Positions 24,711 through 33,201 of a stretch of DNA of 64,000 nt are shown piece after piece. The notes beneath the pieces were generated by a model, which made no database searches, was not told where the DNA came from, and saw nothing but the letters and a program-made list of their open reading frames with translations. Each line of letters begins with the position of its first letter. Position 1 is the stretch's first letter. Made by a program: the position numbers and the translations under genes. Origin of the DNA: Streptomyces sp. KL109B (GTDB lineage: Bacteria > Actinomycetota > Actinomycetes > Streptomycetales > Streptomycetaceae); contig NZ_JASERL010000004.1 in NCBI RefSeq assembly GCF_030766935.1, positions 1-64,000 on the forward strand, in the 5' to 3' direction.

Positions 24711-25331
24711 TCAGCTCTGCGCCGAGGACAGCGCGACGGTGGCGGTGGGCAGCGTCGGGACCTGGAAGTCGACCTTGCCGACGGACTTCGGCGGGGCCGG
24801 GAACTGGGCGTAGAACTCGACGGTCGCGCCCTTCTTGATGCCCGTCGGGTACTTGGTGCACAGGCACTTGTGGCTGGTGTCCTTGAGCACCAGGTAGCGC
24901 TTCTTGTTCGTCTTGTCGACGAGGGAGGCGCCGGCCATGGACATCCCGTTGGCCTTGCGGAGGTCGAGCTCCATCGGGTTGCCGGTCCACGCGTGGTCGA
25001 GGAAGGTGCGGCCCGAGCCGTTCTTCACCTTGCCGCTGACCGTGACGAACCCGGCGTCGTCACGCACCGCCGAGTTCACGACGAGCTTCACGCCGTCGCC
25101 CTTGTCGACGGTCGCGAGGACCGTGTCGTCGTCCGCCGCGCTGTCGGCGGCCGCCACCTTGCCGTCGCCGGAGCCCGCTGAGCCCGCCGAGTTCCCGGAT
25201 TCCGTGGAGCCCTCGGCGTCCTCGCCGGAACCGGAACCGGAGCCGCAGGCCCCCAGGAGCAGCACCAGCGCTCCGGTCGTCACTGCGGCCGCCGTGCGTG
25301 CGGCGAGGGGGCGTCTGGCGAACGTACGCAA
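24711..25331 (-). CDS. Lipoprotein of unknown function
   Basis: A 206-residue lipoprotein. The signal sequence ends with lipobox LLGAC (Cys29) followed by a Gly/Ser/Glu-rich linker. The folded part contains VKLVVNSAVRDDAGFVTVSG and a lone CLC motif (SHKCLCTKYPTG), suggesting a small beta-sandwich. TTG 25331 is chosen as start because AAGGAG lies 9 nt upstream and the lipobox spacing is then normal. An upstream ATG would include the ribosome-binding site. It is the first gene of an operon with the OmpA-domain protein. Confidence 0.88.
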   Translation of the reverse strand: MRTFARRPLAARTAAAVTTGALVLLLGACGSGSGSGEDAEGSTESGNSAGSAGSGDGKVAAADSAADDDTVLATVDKGDGVKLVVNSAVRDDAGFVTVSGKVKNGSGRTFLDHAWTGNPMELDLRKANGMSMAGASLVDKTNKKRYLVLKDTSHKCLCTKYPTGIKKGATVEFYAQFPAPPKSVGKVDFQVPTLPTATVALSSAQS

Positions 25332-25407
25332 AATGATCCACTCCTTGTCGTAGGGCCCCTCACTATGCATGCGCCGGGCCCGTCTCCCGGTCACGTTCGG
25401 ACAACGG

Positions 25408-25641
25408 TCATGACGAATGCGTGACGAAGCGGGCCTCGACCGACCGCTCCGGAACGCTGTGTTCCGGGCCGCTGTGCTGCGGCACGGAGCGGTCGGGGGC
25501 CGGTGGCGCCGCCGGGTCGACGGTCGTCACGAGGCCGGCCGCGACCACGGCGCTGGCCGAGAGGAGCCCGGCGGCGAGTCTGCGGCGGGACTGGACGGTG
25601 GGGACGTGAGGGGCGCGGGTGAGTCTGCTGTGGCGGCCCAT
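25408..25641 (-). CDS. Small secreted or single-span protein, unknown function
   Basis: A 77-residue protein with a basic N-terminus (GRHSRLTRAPHVPTVQSRRR), one hydrophobic segment (LAAGLLSASAVVAAGLV) and a Pro/Ser-rich tail with near-repeats HSGPEHSVPERSV. ATG 25641 is preceded by AGGAG at 9 nt, which supports real translation. It lies 44 bp downstream of the flavocytochrome-like gene on the same strand and may be its accessory protein. I do not recognise a family. Confidence 0.65.
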   Translation of the reverse strand: MGRHSRLTRAPHVPTVQSRRRLAAGLLSASAVVAAGLVTTVDPAAPPAPDRSVPQHSGPEHSVPERSVEARFVTHSS

Positions 25642-25685
25642 GGGTGTCGGTCTCCTGGGGTGATGATTGATACGAGGGGGGAAGT

Positions 25686-27140
25686 TCAGTACGTGAAGGA
25701 CTCCGCGTAAATGCGGGTGTCCGGGACGCCCGCCCGCACCAGCGCCGCCGTCGCCGCCTCCGTCATCCCGGGCGGGCCGCACAAGTAGACGTCGTGGCCG
25801 GTGAGTTCGGGGACGAGGTCGCGCAGCGCCTGTGGGGCGAGGGGGTCGTAGGCCGCGTCGGAGGAGCCGAGGAGGTAGTGCAGGCACGCCCCGCGGGTGG
25901 CGGCGATGGACTCCAACTCCTCGCGCAGGACGAGCTGTTCGGCGTCGTGCGCGCGGTAGAGGAGTGTGATGTCGCCCGGTGCGCCGGGAAGTGTCTCGAA
26001 CAGGGCGCGAAGTGGGGTGATGCCCACTCCCCCGGCCAGCAGCAGCACCTTGCGGCGCGTGCGGCGGTGCGCCGTGAGCGCGCCGAACGGGCCCGTGGCC
26101 ACCACCCGTACGCCCGGCCGCAGCCTGCGCACCCGGCGCGTGTGGTCGCCGACCGCCTTCACCGTGATGCGCACGTGGTCGCCGTCGACCGGCGCCGACA
26201 GGGAGAACGGGAGCGCCGTGTGCCACAGGCGGCGCGACAGGAACCGCCAGCGGAAGAACTGGCCCGGTTCGGCGGGGAGTTGGTGGAGGTCCCGGCCGCG
26301 CATCAGGACCGAGACGACCCCCGGGCCCTCCGGCCGCACCTCGACCACGCGCAGCTCGTGCCGCAGCGCCTGCCGCACCGGCACGACCAGCCGGTACCAG
26401 ACCAGCAGCACGGCGACGCCCGCGTGCAGCAGCGACCACAGGCCGAGCGCGACGGGCTGGGACGCGATGTCGGGGCCGGCGAGCTGGTGCGCGAAGGCCA
26501 GCGCGGCGCCGACGTACGTCAGCAGGTGAAGGCCGCGCCACGTGCCGTGGCCGACGCGGCGGCGCACCGCGCGGGCGCTGCTCACGCCGACCGCGGCGAA
26601 CAAGGCGGTGCCGGCGGTCGCGGCGGCGAGCCCCGGGTAGCCGAGCAGTTCGGCGACCGTGGTGACCAGGTCGGTTCCGGAGTGCGCCGCGTATCCGCAC
26701 AGGGCGAGCACAACGTGGGCGGCGCAGAGGGTGAGGACGTGGCGGCCGCCGCGCGCGTGGTGGCGGGCGAGCCGGTCGGCGCCGATGCCGTGCTCGACGG
26801 CGGGCACCCGGGCCATGAGGAAGAGCATGACCAGCACCCCGTACCCGGCGAGCAGTCCGGTGAGGTGGGCGCCGGTCGTGAACAGCGCGTCGATCCGCGC
26901 CGACGGGCGGACCTGCGCCAGCCACAGCGCGGTCACGAGCAGCGCCCCGGCCCTGATCCCGGCCCGCAGCCGGTACGGGGTGAGCCGGGCGGGGGCGGCG
27001 GGCCGCACGCGCGGCGCACGGCGGGGGCGCGGCGGGATCCGCGGCGCCCTGCGGGCGGGTTCGGTCTGTCTGCGGTACGCCGACAGGGCGGGGTAGTGGG
27101 CGAGTTCTTGGTCGACGGCCTCGATGGTCACGACCGGCAC
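25686..27140 (-). CDS. Ferric-reductase-like flavocytochrome with FNR domain
   Basis: A 484-residue membrane oxidoreductase. Six or so membrane helices (about residues 55-270) carry His residues suited to haem binding (HVLTLCAAHVVLALCGY, GLHLLTYVGAALAFAHQL). A cytoplasmic FNR module follows, with FAD motif LPFSLSAP and NAD(P) motifs LLLAGGVGITPLR and YLCGPPGMT. It should carry electrons from NAD(P)H across the membrane to iron or another acceptor. GTG 27140 (or 27131) is preferred. The frame extends to 27239, but that stretch contains two TTA codons and poor codon bias. It diverges from the nitrite reductase operon. Confidence 0.88.
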   Translation of the reverse strand: MPVVTIEAVDQELAHYPALSAYRRQTEPARRAPRIPPRPRRAPRVRPAAPARLTPYRLRAGIRAGALLVTALWLAQVRPSARIDALFTTGAHLTGLLAGYGVLVMLFLMARVPAVEHGIGADRLARHHARGGRHVLTLCAAHVVLALCGYAAHSGTDLVTTVAELLGYPGLAAATAGTALFAAVGVSSARAVRRRVGHGTWRGLHLLTYVGAALAFAHQLAGPDIASQPVALGLWSLLHAGVAVLLVWYRLVVPVRQALRHELRVVEVRPEGPGVVSVLMRGRDLHQLPAEPGQFFRWRFLSRRLWHTALPFSLSAPVDGDHVRITVKAVGDHTRRVRRLRPGVRVVATGPFGALTAHRRTRRKVLLLAGGVGITPLRALFETLPGAPGDITLLYRAHDAEQLVLREELESIAATRGACLHYLLGSSDAAYDPLAPQALRDLVPELTGHDVYLCGPPGMTEAATAALVRAGVPDTRIYAESFTY

Positions 27141-27355
27141 ACTAGGGGCAGCGGACCCGCGATTTGGGCTGGTCAGCGCCGTACGGCCGTTCTTTAAGGC
27201 GCCCTTGAGGAAGCGCTGAAGACGGGTTAAGCGAGCCACTCAGAGACGCCCTCCGGACACCCTCCCGGGCACGCTCCGGACCCGGCCCGCCGCCCCCGCC
27301 CACGCCCGCCCACACCGAACCCTCACAACCGCCCACCGCCCCCGCTGAGCGCAGC

Positions 27356-27393
27356 GTTCCCCTCAAGAAACGGACGGGACGCCACGCAGAAAC
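27356..27393 (+). promoter_or_regulatory. GlnR-type box upstream of the nitrite reductase operon
   Basis: Sequence reads GTTCC-n6-GAAAC-n6-GACGC-n6-GAAAC, with both GAAAC half-sites perfect and the exact 22-bp periodicity of the actinobacterial GlnR consensus (gTnAc-n6-GaAAc, twice). It ends 23 bp before the first start codon. GlnR activates nirB in S. coelicolor, so nitrogen-limitation control is expected. The gTnAc half-sites are weak. Confidence 0.7.
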
Positions 27394-27416
27394 ACCCGCA
27401 CCGCACTCTTCGATGC

Positions 27417-28676
27417 ATGACCGCACCGTACGAGCACGACGACACGACAGCCGCCGACCCCGGCCGCGTCGTCGTCATCGGCACCGGCCTCGCCGGCACC
27501 CGCCTCGCCCAGCGCCTGGGCGAGCGCGCGACGCTGATCGGCGAGGAGACGCACGCCCCGTACAACCGGGTGCTGCTCGCCGAGGTGCTGGCCGGTACGT
27601 ACGCGCCCGACGTCATCGAACTGCCCCGCGCCGCCGGGCGGCACCTGCGCACCCGCGCCGTCCGCATCGACCGCGAGCGGCGGCTCGTGCAGTGCGAGAA
27701 CGGCGACGAGGTCGGCTACGACACCCTCGTCCTCGCCACCGGCTCGAACCCGGTGCTGCCGCCGCTGCGCGGCCTTTTCGCGCCCGGCGCCACCGAACTT
27801 CCCGGCGGCGTCCACGCGTTCCGCACGATGGACGACTGCCTCGCCCTGTCCGGCGCGGTCACCGAAGGCACCCGCGCCGTCGTCATCGGCGGCGGCCTCC
27901 TCGGCGTCTCCGCCGCCCGCGCGCTCGCCCGGCGCGGCGCCCAGGTCGTCCTCACCCAGCAGTCCGAGCGGCTGATGGAGCGCCAGCTCGACCCGGCCTC
28001 CTCCGAACTCGTCCGCCGCCACCTCACCGACCTCGGCGTCGAGATCCACACCGAGTGCCGGGTGCGCGGCGTCGGCGTCGTCGACGGACACGTACGCCGC
28101 GTCGAACTGCACGACGGGTACGTGCTCGGCACCGACGTCACCGTGCTCGCCTGCGGCGTCCGGCCGCGCGTCGGGCTCGCGCAGGCCGCCGGGCTCACCG
28201 TCCGCAAGGGCGTCGTCGTCGACGACGCGCTGCGCACCGGCGACCCCCGTATCCACGCGATCGGCGACTGCGCGCAGCACGCCGGCACGGTGTACGGCCT
28301 CGCGACCCCGGCGCTCGAACAGGCCGACGCGCTCGCCGACGTACTGACCGGGGCCGCGGCCACCGCCGCGTACACCGGCACCCGCACCCTCACCCGGCTC
28401 ACCCTCCCGCACGAGGCCGGACCGCTGGACCTCGCCGCCTTCGGCGAGACCGAGGCGCTGCCCGGCGACGACGTCGTGCAGCTCGCCGACGCCACCCGCG
28501 GCACGTACCGGAAGGTCGTCGTGCGCGGCGACCGTCTTGTCGGCGGGGTGCTTGTCGGCGAGCTGGCCACGGTCGGCGCGCTCGCGCACGCCTGGGAGTC
28601 GAACGAATCACTGCCCGCCGACGACGCTGTCGGCGCGCCTCTGCTGCACCTGCTCACCCACGACGGAGGCCTCTGA
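27417..28676 (+). CDS. FAD/NAD(P)-dependent oxidoreductase of the nitrite reductase operon
   Basis: A 419-residue flavoprotein. An FAD fold (VVVIGTGLAGTRLAQRL), an NAD fold (AVVIGGGLLGVSAARAL) and IHAIGDCA are present, followed by an extra domain similar to the NirB middle region (YRKVVVRGDRLVGGVLVGE). It resembles the flavin half of NirB without siroheme or [2Fe-2S] parts. It probably supplies electrons to NirB or to NasA, which lacks its own reductase. ATG 27417 lies just after the GlnR box. NirB starts 1 bp beyond its stop codon region (28678), so co-transcription is near certain. Confidence 0.9.
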   Translation: MTAPYEHDDTTAADPGRVVVIGTGLAGTRLAQRLGERATLIGEETHAPYNRVLLAEVLAGTYAPDVIELPRAAGRHLRTRAVRIDRERRLVQCENGDEVGYDTLVLATGSNPVLPPLRGLFAPGATELPGGVHAFRTMDDCLALSGAVTEGTRAVVIGGGLLGVSAARALARRGAQVVLTQQSERLMERQLDPASSELVRRHLTDLGVEIHTECRVRGVGVVDGHVRRVELHDGYVLGTDVTVLACGVRPRVGLAQAAGLTVRKGVVVDDALRTGDPRIHAIGDCAQHAGTVYGLATPALEQADALADVLTGAAATAAYTGTRTLTRLTLPHEAGPLDLAAFGETEALPGDDVVQLADATRGTYRKVVVRGDRLVGGVLVGELATVGALAHAWESNESLPADDAVGAPLLHLLTHDGGL

Positions 28677-28677
28677 C

Positions 28678-31263
28678 ATGGCGACCGACAACATGGCGAC
28701 CGACACAGCGACCTTCACCACCGACAAGGCGCTGCCCACCCTCGTACTCGTCGGCCACGGCATGGTCGGGCAGCGCTTCCTGGAGGCCGCCGCCGAGCGC
28801 GGGCTCACCGAGACGCACCGCGTGGTCGTCCTGTGCGAGGAGCCGCGCCCCGCCTACGACCGCGTGCACCTCACCTCGTACTTCTCGGGCACCACCCCCG
28901 AGGAACTGTCCATGACGGACCCGGAGTTCATCGAGAAGCACGGCATCGAGCTGTACGTCGGTGATCCCGCCGTGGTCGTCGACCGCGAGGCCCGCGTCGT
29001 GCACGCCCGCTCGGGCCTGAAGGTGCCGTACGACACGCTTGTCCTCGCCACCGGCTCGTACCCCTTCGTCCCGCCGGTCCCCGGCAAGGACGCCACCGGC
29101 TGCTTCGTGTACCGGACCATCGAGGACCTGTACGCGATCGAGGAGTACGCCAAGAACAACGCGACCGTCGGCGCGGTGGTGGGCGGCGGCCTGCTCGGCC
29201 TCGAAGCGGCGGGCGCGCTCCAGGGCCTCGGACTCGCCACGCACATCGTCGAGTTCGCGCCCCGCCTGATGCCGGTGCAGGTCGACGACGGCGGCGGCGC
29301 GGCCCTCCTGAAGACCATCACGGACATGGGCCTCGACGTGCACACGGGCGTCGGCACCCAGGAGATCGTCGCCGACGAGCCGACCGGCGCCGTACGCGGT
29401 ATGAAGCTGTCCGACGGTTCCGAACTCGCCACCGACCTCGTCGTCTTCTCCGCCGGTGTCCGCCCCCGCGACCAGCTCGCCCGCGACATGGGCCTCACGG
29501 TCGGCGAGCGCGGCGGCATCAGCGTCGACGAGCGGTGCCGCACCAGCGACCCCGACATCTTCGCGATCGGCGAGTGCGCGCTCGCCGCGGACGGCCGGGT
29601 GTACGGGCTCGTGGCCCCCGGTTACGAGATGGCGCTCACGGTCGCCGAGACGATGGCCCAGGGCGACGCGTCCTTCACCGGCGCCGACCTCTCCACCAAG
29701 CTGAAGCTGCTCGGCGTCGACGTCGCCTCGTTCGGCGACGCGCACGGCGCCACCGACGGCTGCCTCGACGTCGTCTACTCGGACTCGCGCTCGGGCACGT
29801 ACAAGAAGCTCGTCGTCGGTTCCGAGGGCGAGCTGCTCGGCGGCATCCTCGTCGGCGACGCGGAGGCGTACGGGACGCTGCGCGCGCTCACCGGTTCGGT
29901 GCCGCCCGTCGCGCCCGAGTCCCTGGTGCTCCCGGCGGGCGCGGGCGCCCCGGCCCAGCTGGGTCCGGAGGCGCTGCCCGCGGACGCCGTGGTCTGCTCC
30001 TGCCACAACGTCACGAAGGGCGAGATCTGCGAGCACACCTCGCTGCCCGAGGTGAAGAAGTGCACCAAGGCCGGTACCGGCTGCGGGAGTTGCGTCAAGC
30101 TCATCGGGCAGCTGCTGCCGAAGTCCGGTGACGACGGGCTGTGCGGCTGCTTCAAGCACACCCGCTCGGAGCTGTACGAGATCGTCCGCGTCAAGCGGAT
30201 CACGACGTATGCCGAACTCCTCGACGGACACGGTCGCGAGGCCGCGCGCGGCGGCGAGGGCTGCGAGATCTGCAAGCCGACCGTCGGCTCGATCATCGCC
30301 TCGCTCGCCCCGTCGATCGGCGCCGACGGCTATGTCCTCGACGGCGAGCAGGCCGCCCTCCAGGACACCAACGACCACTTCCTCGCCAACCTCCAGAAGA
30401 ACGGCTCGTACTCGATCGTGCCGCGCATCCCGGGCGGCGAGATCACCCCGGAGAAGCTGCTCGTGATCGGCGAGGTGGCCCGCGACTACGGCCTCTACAC
30501 GAAGATCACGGGCGCGCAGCGCATCGACATGTTCGGCGCGCGTGTCGACCAACTGCCCATGATCTGGGCCCGGTTGGTCGACGCCGGCTTCGAGTCCGGG
30601 CACGCGTACGGCAAGTCGCTGCGCACCGTGAAGTCGTGCGTCGGGCAGACCTGGTGTCGTTACGGGGTCCAGGACTCGGTGAAGATGGCGATCGACCTGG
30701 AGCTGCGCTACCGGGGCCTGCGGGCACCCCACAAGCTGAAGTCGGGGGTCTCCGGGTGCGCCCGCGAGTGCGCGGAGGCCCAGTCGAAGGACTTCGGCGT
30801 CATCGCCACGGCCAACGGCTGGAACCTGTACGTGGGTGGCAACGGCGGCATGACCCCGCGCCACGCCGACCTCCTCGCCCAGGACCTGAGCGACGCCGAA
30901 CTGATCCGGCTCATCGACCGGTTCCTGATGTTCTACATCCGCACCGCCGACCGCCTGGAGCGCACGGCGGCCTGGCTGGAGAGGATCGAGGGCGGGCTCG
31001 ACCACGTGCGGGACGTCGTCGTGCACGACTCGCTCGGCATCTGCGACGAGTTGGAGGCCCTGATGCGGGCGCACGTCGCGCACTACCGCGACGAGTGGGC
31101 CGAGACCATCCACGACCCGGAGCGCCTCGCCCGCTTCGTCTCCTTCGTGAACGCCCCCGACACCCCGGACCCCACGGTCCGCTTCACGCCCGAGCGCGAC
31201 CAGATCAAGCCCGAGCTGCCGCTGATCCCCCTCACCTCCGTGGAAGGACTCGTTGCCCGATGA
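28678..31263 (+). CDS. nirB: Nitrite reductase (NAD(P)H), large subunit
   Basis: An 861-residue siroheme enzyme that reduces nitrite to ammonium using six electrons. Domain order: FAD/NAD module (LVLVGHGMVGQRFLEAA, AVVGGGLLGLEAAG, IFAIGEC), BFD-like [2Fe-2S] domain starting at Cys440 (VCSCHNVTKGEI, GTGCGSC), then the ferredoxin-like half domain and the siroheme/[4Fe-4S] site with Cys654, Cys660, Cys694 and Cys698 (SCVGQTWC, SGCAREC). ATG 28678 has GGAGG upstream. Its stop overlaps nirD by 4 bases (ATGA). Expected to be controlled by GlnR through the operon promoter. Confidence 0.97.
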   Translation: MATDNMATDTATFTTDKALPTLVLVGHGMVGQRFLEAAAERGLTETHRVVVLCEEPRPAYDRVHLTSYFSGTTPEELSMTDPEFIEKHGIELYVGDPAVVVDREARVVHARSGLKVPYDTLVLATGSYPFVPPVPGKDATGCFVYRTIEDLYAIEEYAKNNATVGAVVGGGLLGLEAAGALQGLGLATHIVEFAPRLMPVQVDDGGGAALLKTITDMGLDVHTGVGTQEIVADEPTGAVRGMKLSDGSELATDLVVFSAGVRPRDQLARDMGLTVGERGGISVDERCRTSDPDIFAIGECALAADGRVYGLVAPGYEMALTVAETMAQGDASFTGADLSTKLKLLGVDVASFGDAHGATDGCLDVVYSDSRSGTYKKLVVGSEGELLGGILVGDAEAYGTLRALTGSVPPVAPESLVLPAGAGAPAQLGPEALPADAVVCSCHNVTKGEICEHTSLPEVKKCTKAGTGCGSCVKLIGQLLPKSGDDGLCGCFKHTRSELYEIVRVKRITTYAELLDGHGREAARGGEGCEICKPTVGSIIASLAPSIGADGYVLDGEQAALQDTNDHFLANLQKNGSYSIVPRIPGGEITPEKLLVIGEVARDYGLYTKITGAQRIDMFGARVDQLPMIWARLVDAGFESGHAYGKSLRTVKSCVGQTWCRYGVQDSVKMAIDLELRYRGLRAPHKLKSGVSGCARECAEAQSKDFGVIATANGWNLYVGGNGGMTPRHADLLAQDLSDAELIRLIDRFLMFYIRTADRLERTAAWLERIEGGLDHVRDVVVHDSLGICDELEALMRAHVAHYRDEWAETIHDPERLARFVSFVNAPDTPDPTVRFTPERDQIKPELPLIPLTSVEGLVAR

Positions 31264-31610
31264 CCATCGCCCCTGAACTGACGACCACCACACCCATGGT
31301 CCGACTCGACGTGGACGGCGCTCCGTTGGCCGTGTGCGAGCCGTCCCGCCTGAAGGCCGGGCGCGGGGTCGCCGTCCTGCTGCCGGACGGCCGCCAGGCC
31401 GCCGTCTTCATGGACCGCGCGGGCCGCGTCTTCGCGATCGACAACACCGACCCGTTCACCGGCGCGTCCGTGCTCTCGCGCGGGCTGCTGGGCTCGGCGG
31501 AGGGCCGCCCGTTCGTGGCGTCGCCTCTGCTGAAGCAGCGCTTCGACCTGGAGACGGGGCGGTGCCTGGACGACGACGGGGTCAGCGTCCGTACGTACGC
31601 GGTGAGTTGA
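31260..31610 (+). CDS. nirD: Nitrite reductase (NAD(P)H), small subunit
   Basis: A 116-residue NirD with the Rieske-like fold but no cluster-binding Cys/His pairs, as usual for this subunit. Recognisable parts are GVAVLLPDGRQAAVFM, RVFAIDNTDPFTGASVLSRG and SPLLKQRFDLETGRCL. It completes the nitrite reductase. ATG 31260 overlaps the nirB stop, giving translational coupling. A short 16-bp repeat and an AT-richer promoter region follow before the next gene. Confidence 0.95.
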   Translation: MTIAPELTTTTPMVRLDVDGAPLAVCEPSRLKAGRGVAVLLPDGRQAAVFMDRAGRVFAIDNTDPFTGASVLSRGLLGSAEGRPFVASPLLKQRFDLETGRCLDDDGVSVRTYAVS

Positions 31611-31844
31611 CCCTCGCAGCCCCACACCCCCGCAGCCCCACACCCCCGCAGTGACATCACTCACATCGAAATCATCAAAATAGAGAGCAACTATCCGTGT
31701 TCGTCCGGATTTCTCCCCCAGTAAGGGCAGAACACCGCTCACACCCGGACACAAAGCCCCGCACGGGCGCCCTCGAATCGCCTTAGTATCTCGGCACCTC
31801 AGCGCTTACGCGCGCCTTACTCCGACCCGAACAGAGGGCGTCCC

Positions 31845-33122
31845 GTGCAGATCCGTCAGATTCTCGCGACAGCCGCCGTCGCCGCCGTGACCGCACCGGT
31901 GGCGCTGCTGTCCGTCTCTCCCGCGTACGCCGACACGAAGCCTGCGGCGCAGACGCAGAAGCAGCCCTCCATAGCCGAGCTGCGCAAGGCGTACAAGGCG
32001 GCGAAGCAGGCGTACCAGGAGGCGGTGGCCGCCGAGAAGGCGATCGTGAAGGAGATCGACGACTTCAATCAGCCGTCGAACCCGCTCAAGGTCGCCGCCG
32101 ACGCCGCGAAGACGGCCGCCGTCGAGGCCGCGAAGGCGAAGGACGAGGCCGACAAGGCCGTCGACGCGGCGCAGCAGAAGCTGGCCGACGCCGGTGACGA
32201 CGAGGCCCTCAAGGAGGCGGCCCAGAAGGAGCTCGACCTCGCCACGGCCACCGCGGCCGAGAAGGCCACGGCCAAGACCGCGGCCGACGCCAAGTACGCG
32301 GAGGCCAACGACGCCTTCCACGACGCCAACGTCGCCCTCTTCAAGAAGCTCAACGACGCCCGCAACGCCATCGACGACGCCCGCGCCGCGAAGCAGGCCG
32401 CCAAGAAGGCCCTCGACGACGCGCTCGCCGAGCAGGAGGGGTCCGAGGACCCGCAGGACCCGGACTGCCCGGCGGGCTCCGACCTCAAGTCCGCCCTCTC
32501 CGGCCTGCCCTCGAAGATCGCCGCCGGTTCCACGGTCGACTTCCGGCTGCGGCTGACCAACACCTCCAAGCGGACCCTCGACGAGGTGTACCCGTTCGTG
32601 GCCGTGGGCGCGGTCGACAAGTCCGAGAAGGACCTGAGCGACAAGCTGCACCTCAAGTCCAAGCAGGGCGGCACCTGGAAGTCCGTCGACATGGGTGACT
32701 ACGCGGGTCGGTTCACGAACGTGAAGGCGGGCGCGCACGTCGACCTGCCGCTGCGCCTGACGATCGACCGCTCGACCCCGGCCGGCTACGGCGCCAGCAT
32801 CGCCCTGGGCGAGTACTTCAACCAGGACAAGAGCTGCGGCGCGAGCGACTGGGCCGTCTACGAGTTCACGATCAACCCGGTCGGCGCCGGCAACTCCGAC
32901 ACCCCCGCCAAGCCGGGCAACAAGCCCAAGCCCCAGGGCAGCGCCTCCCCCATCGCCAGCTCCGACTCCGGCAGCGGCTCCGGCACCGCGAACGGCTCGC
33001 TCGCCTCCACCGGCTCCTCCTCCGCCCTGCCGACCATCGGCCTGGCGGGCGGCGCGGCCGTCGTGCTCGGCGCGGGCGCGGTGTACGTGGTGCGCCGCCG
33101 CAAGGCCGCCGCCAACAGCTGA
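31845..33122 (+). CDS. LAxTG cell-wall-anchored coiled-coil surface protein
   Basis: A 425-residue exported protein. Signal peptide about 1-29 (ending SPAYADT); Ala/Lys/Glu-rich helical region 40-205 predicted as a long coiled coil; a globular beta domain with a Cys pair (DPDCPAGSD, DKSCGASD); Ser/Gly linker; then LASTG at 386-390, a hydrophobic helix and RRRKAAANS. LAxTG is the class E sortase signal in Streptomyces, so the protein should be covalently attached to peptidoglycan. Chaplin-anchoring sortases are not in this window. GTG 31845 has GAGGG 6 nt upstream. A TAGTAT -10-like box is at 31784-31789. Confidence 0.88.
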   Translation: MQIRQILATAAVAAVTAPVALLSVSPAYADTKPAAQTQKQPSIAELRKAYKAAKQAYQEAVAAEKAIVKEIDDFNQPSNPLKVAADAAKTAAVEAAKAKDEADKAVDAAQQKLADAGDDEALKEAAQKELDLATATAAEKATAKTAADAKYAEANDAFHDANVALFKKLNDARNAIDDARAAKQAAKKALDDALAEQEGSEDPQDPDCPAGSDLKSALSGLPSKIAAGSTVDFRLRLTNTSKRTLDEVYPFVAVGAVDKSEKDLSDKLHLKSKQGGTWKSVDMGDYAGRFTNVKAGAHVDLPLRLTIDRSTPAGYGASIALGEYFNQDKSCGASDWAVYEFTINPVGAGNSDTPAKPGNKPKPQGSASPIASSDSGSGSGTANGSLASTGSSSALPTIGLAGGAAVVLGAGAVYVVRRRKAAANS

Positions 33123-33201
33123 CGCGGTCGCCCATGACTGACGGTGGGCCGGCACCCCTGCTGGAGGGGGAGCCGGCCCACCGCCGTCCTTTACGCCACC
33201 G

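Noticed and set aside
27141..27239. Longer N-terminus of the ferric-reductase-like protein
   Set aside because: It would contain two TTA codons and weak third-position GC, unlike the rest of the gene. It looks like promoter DNA.
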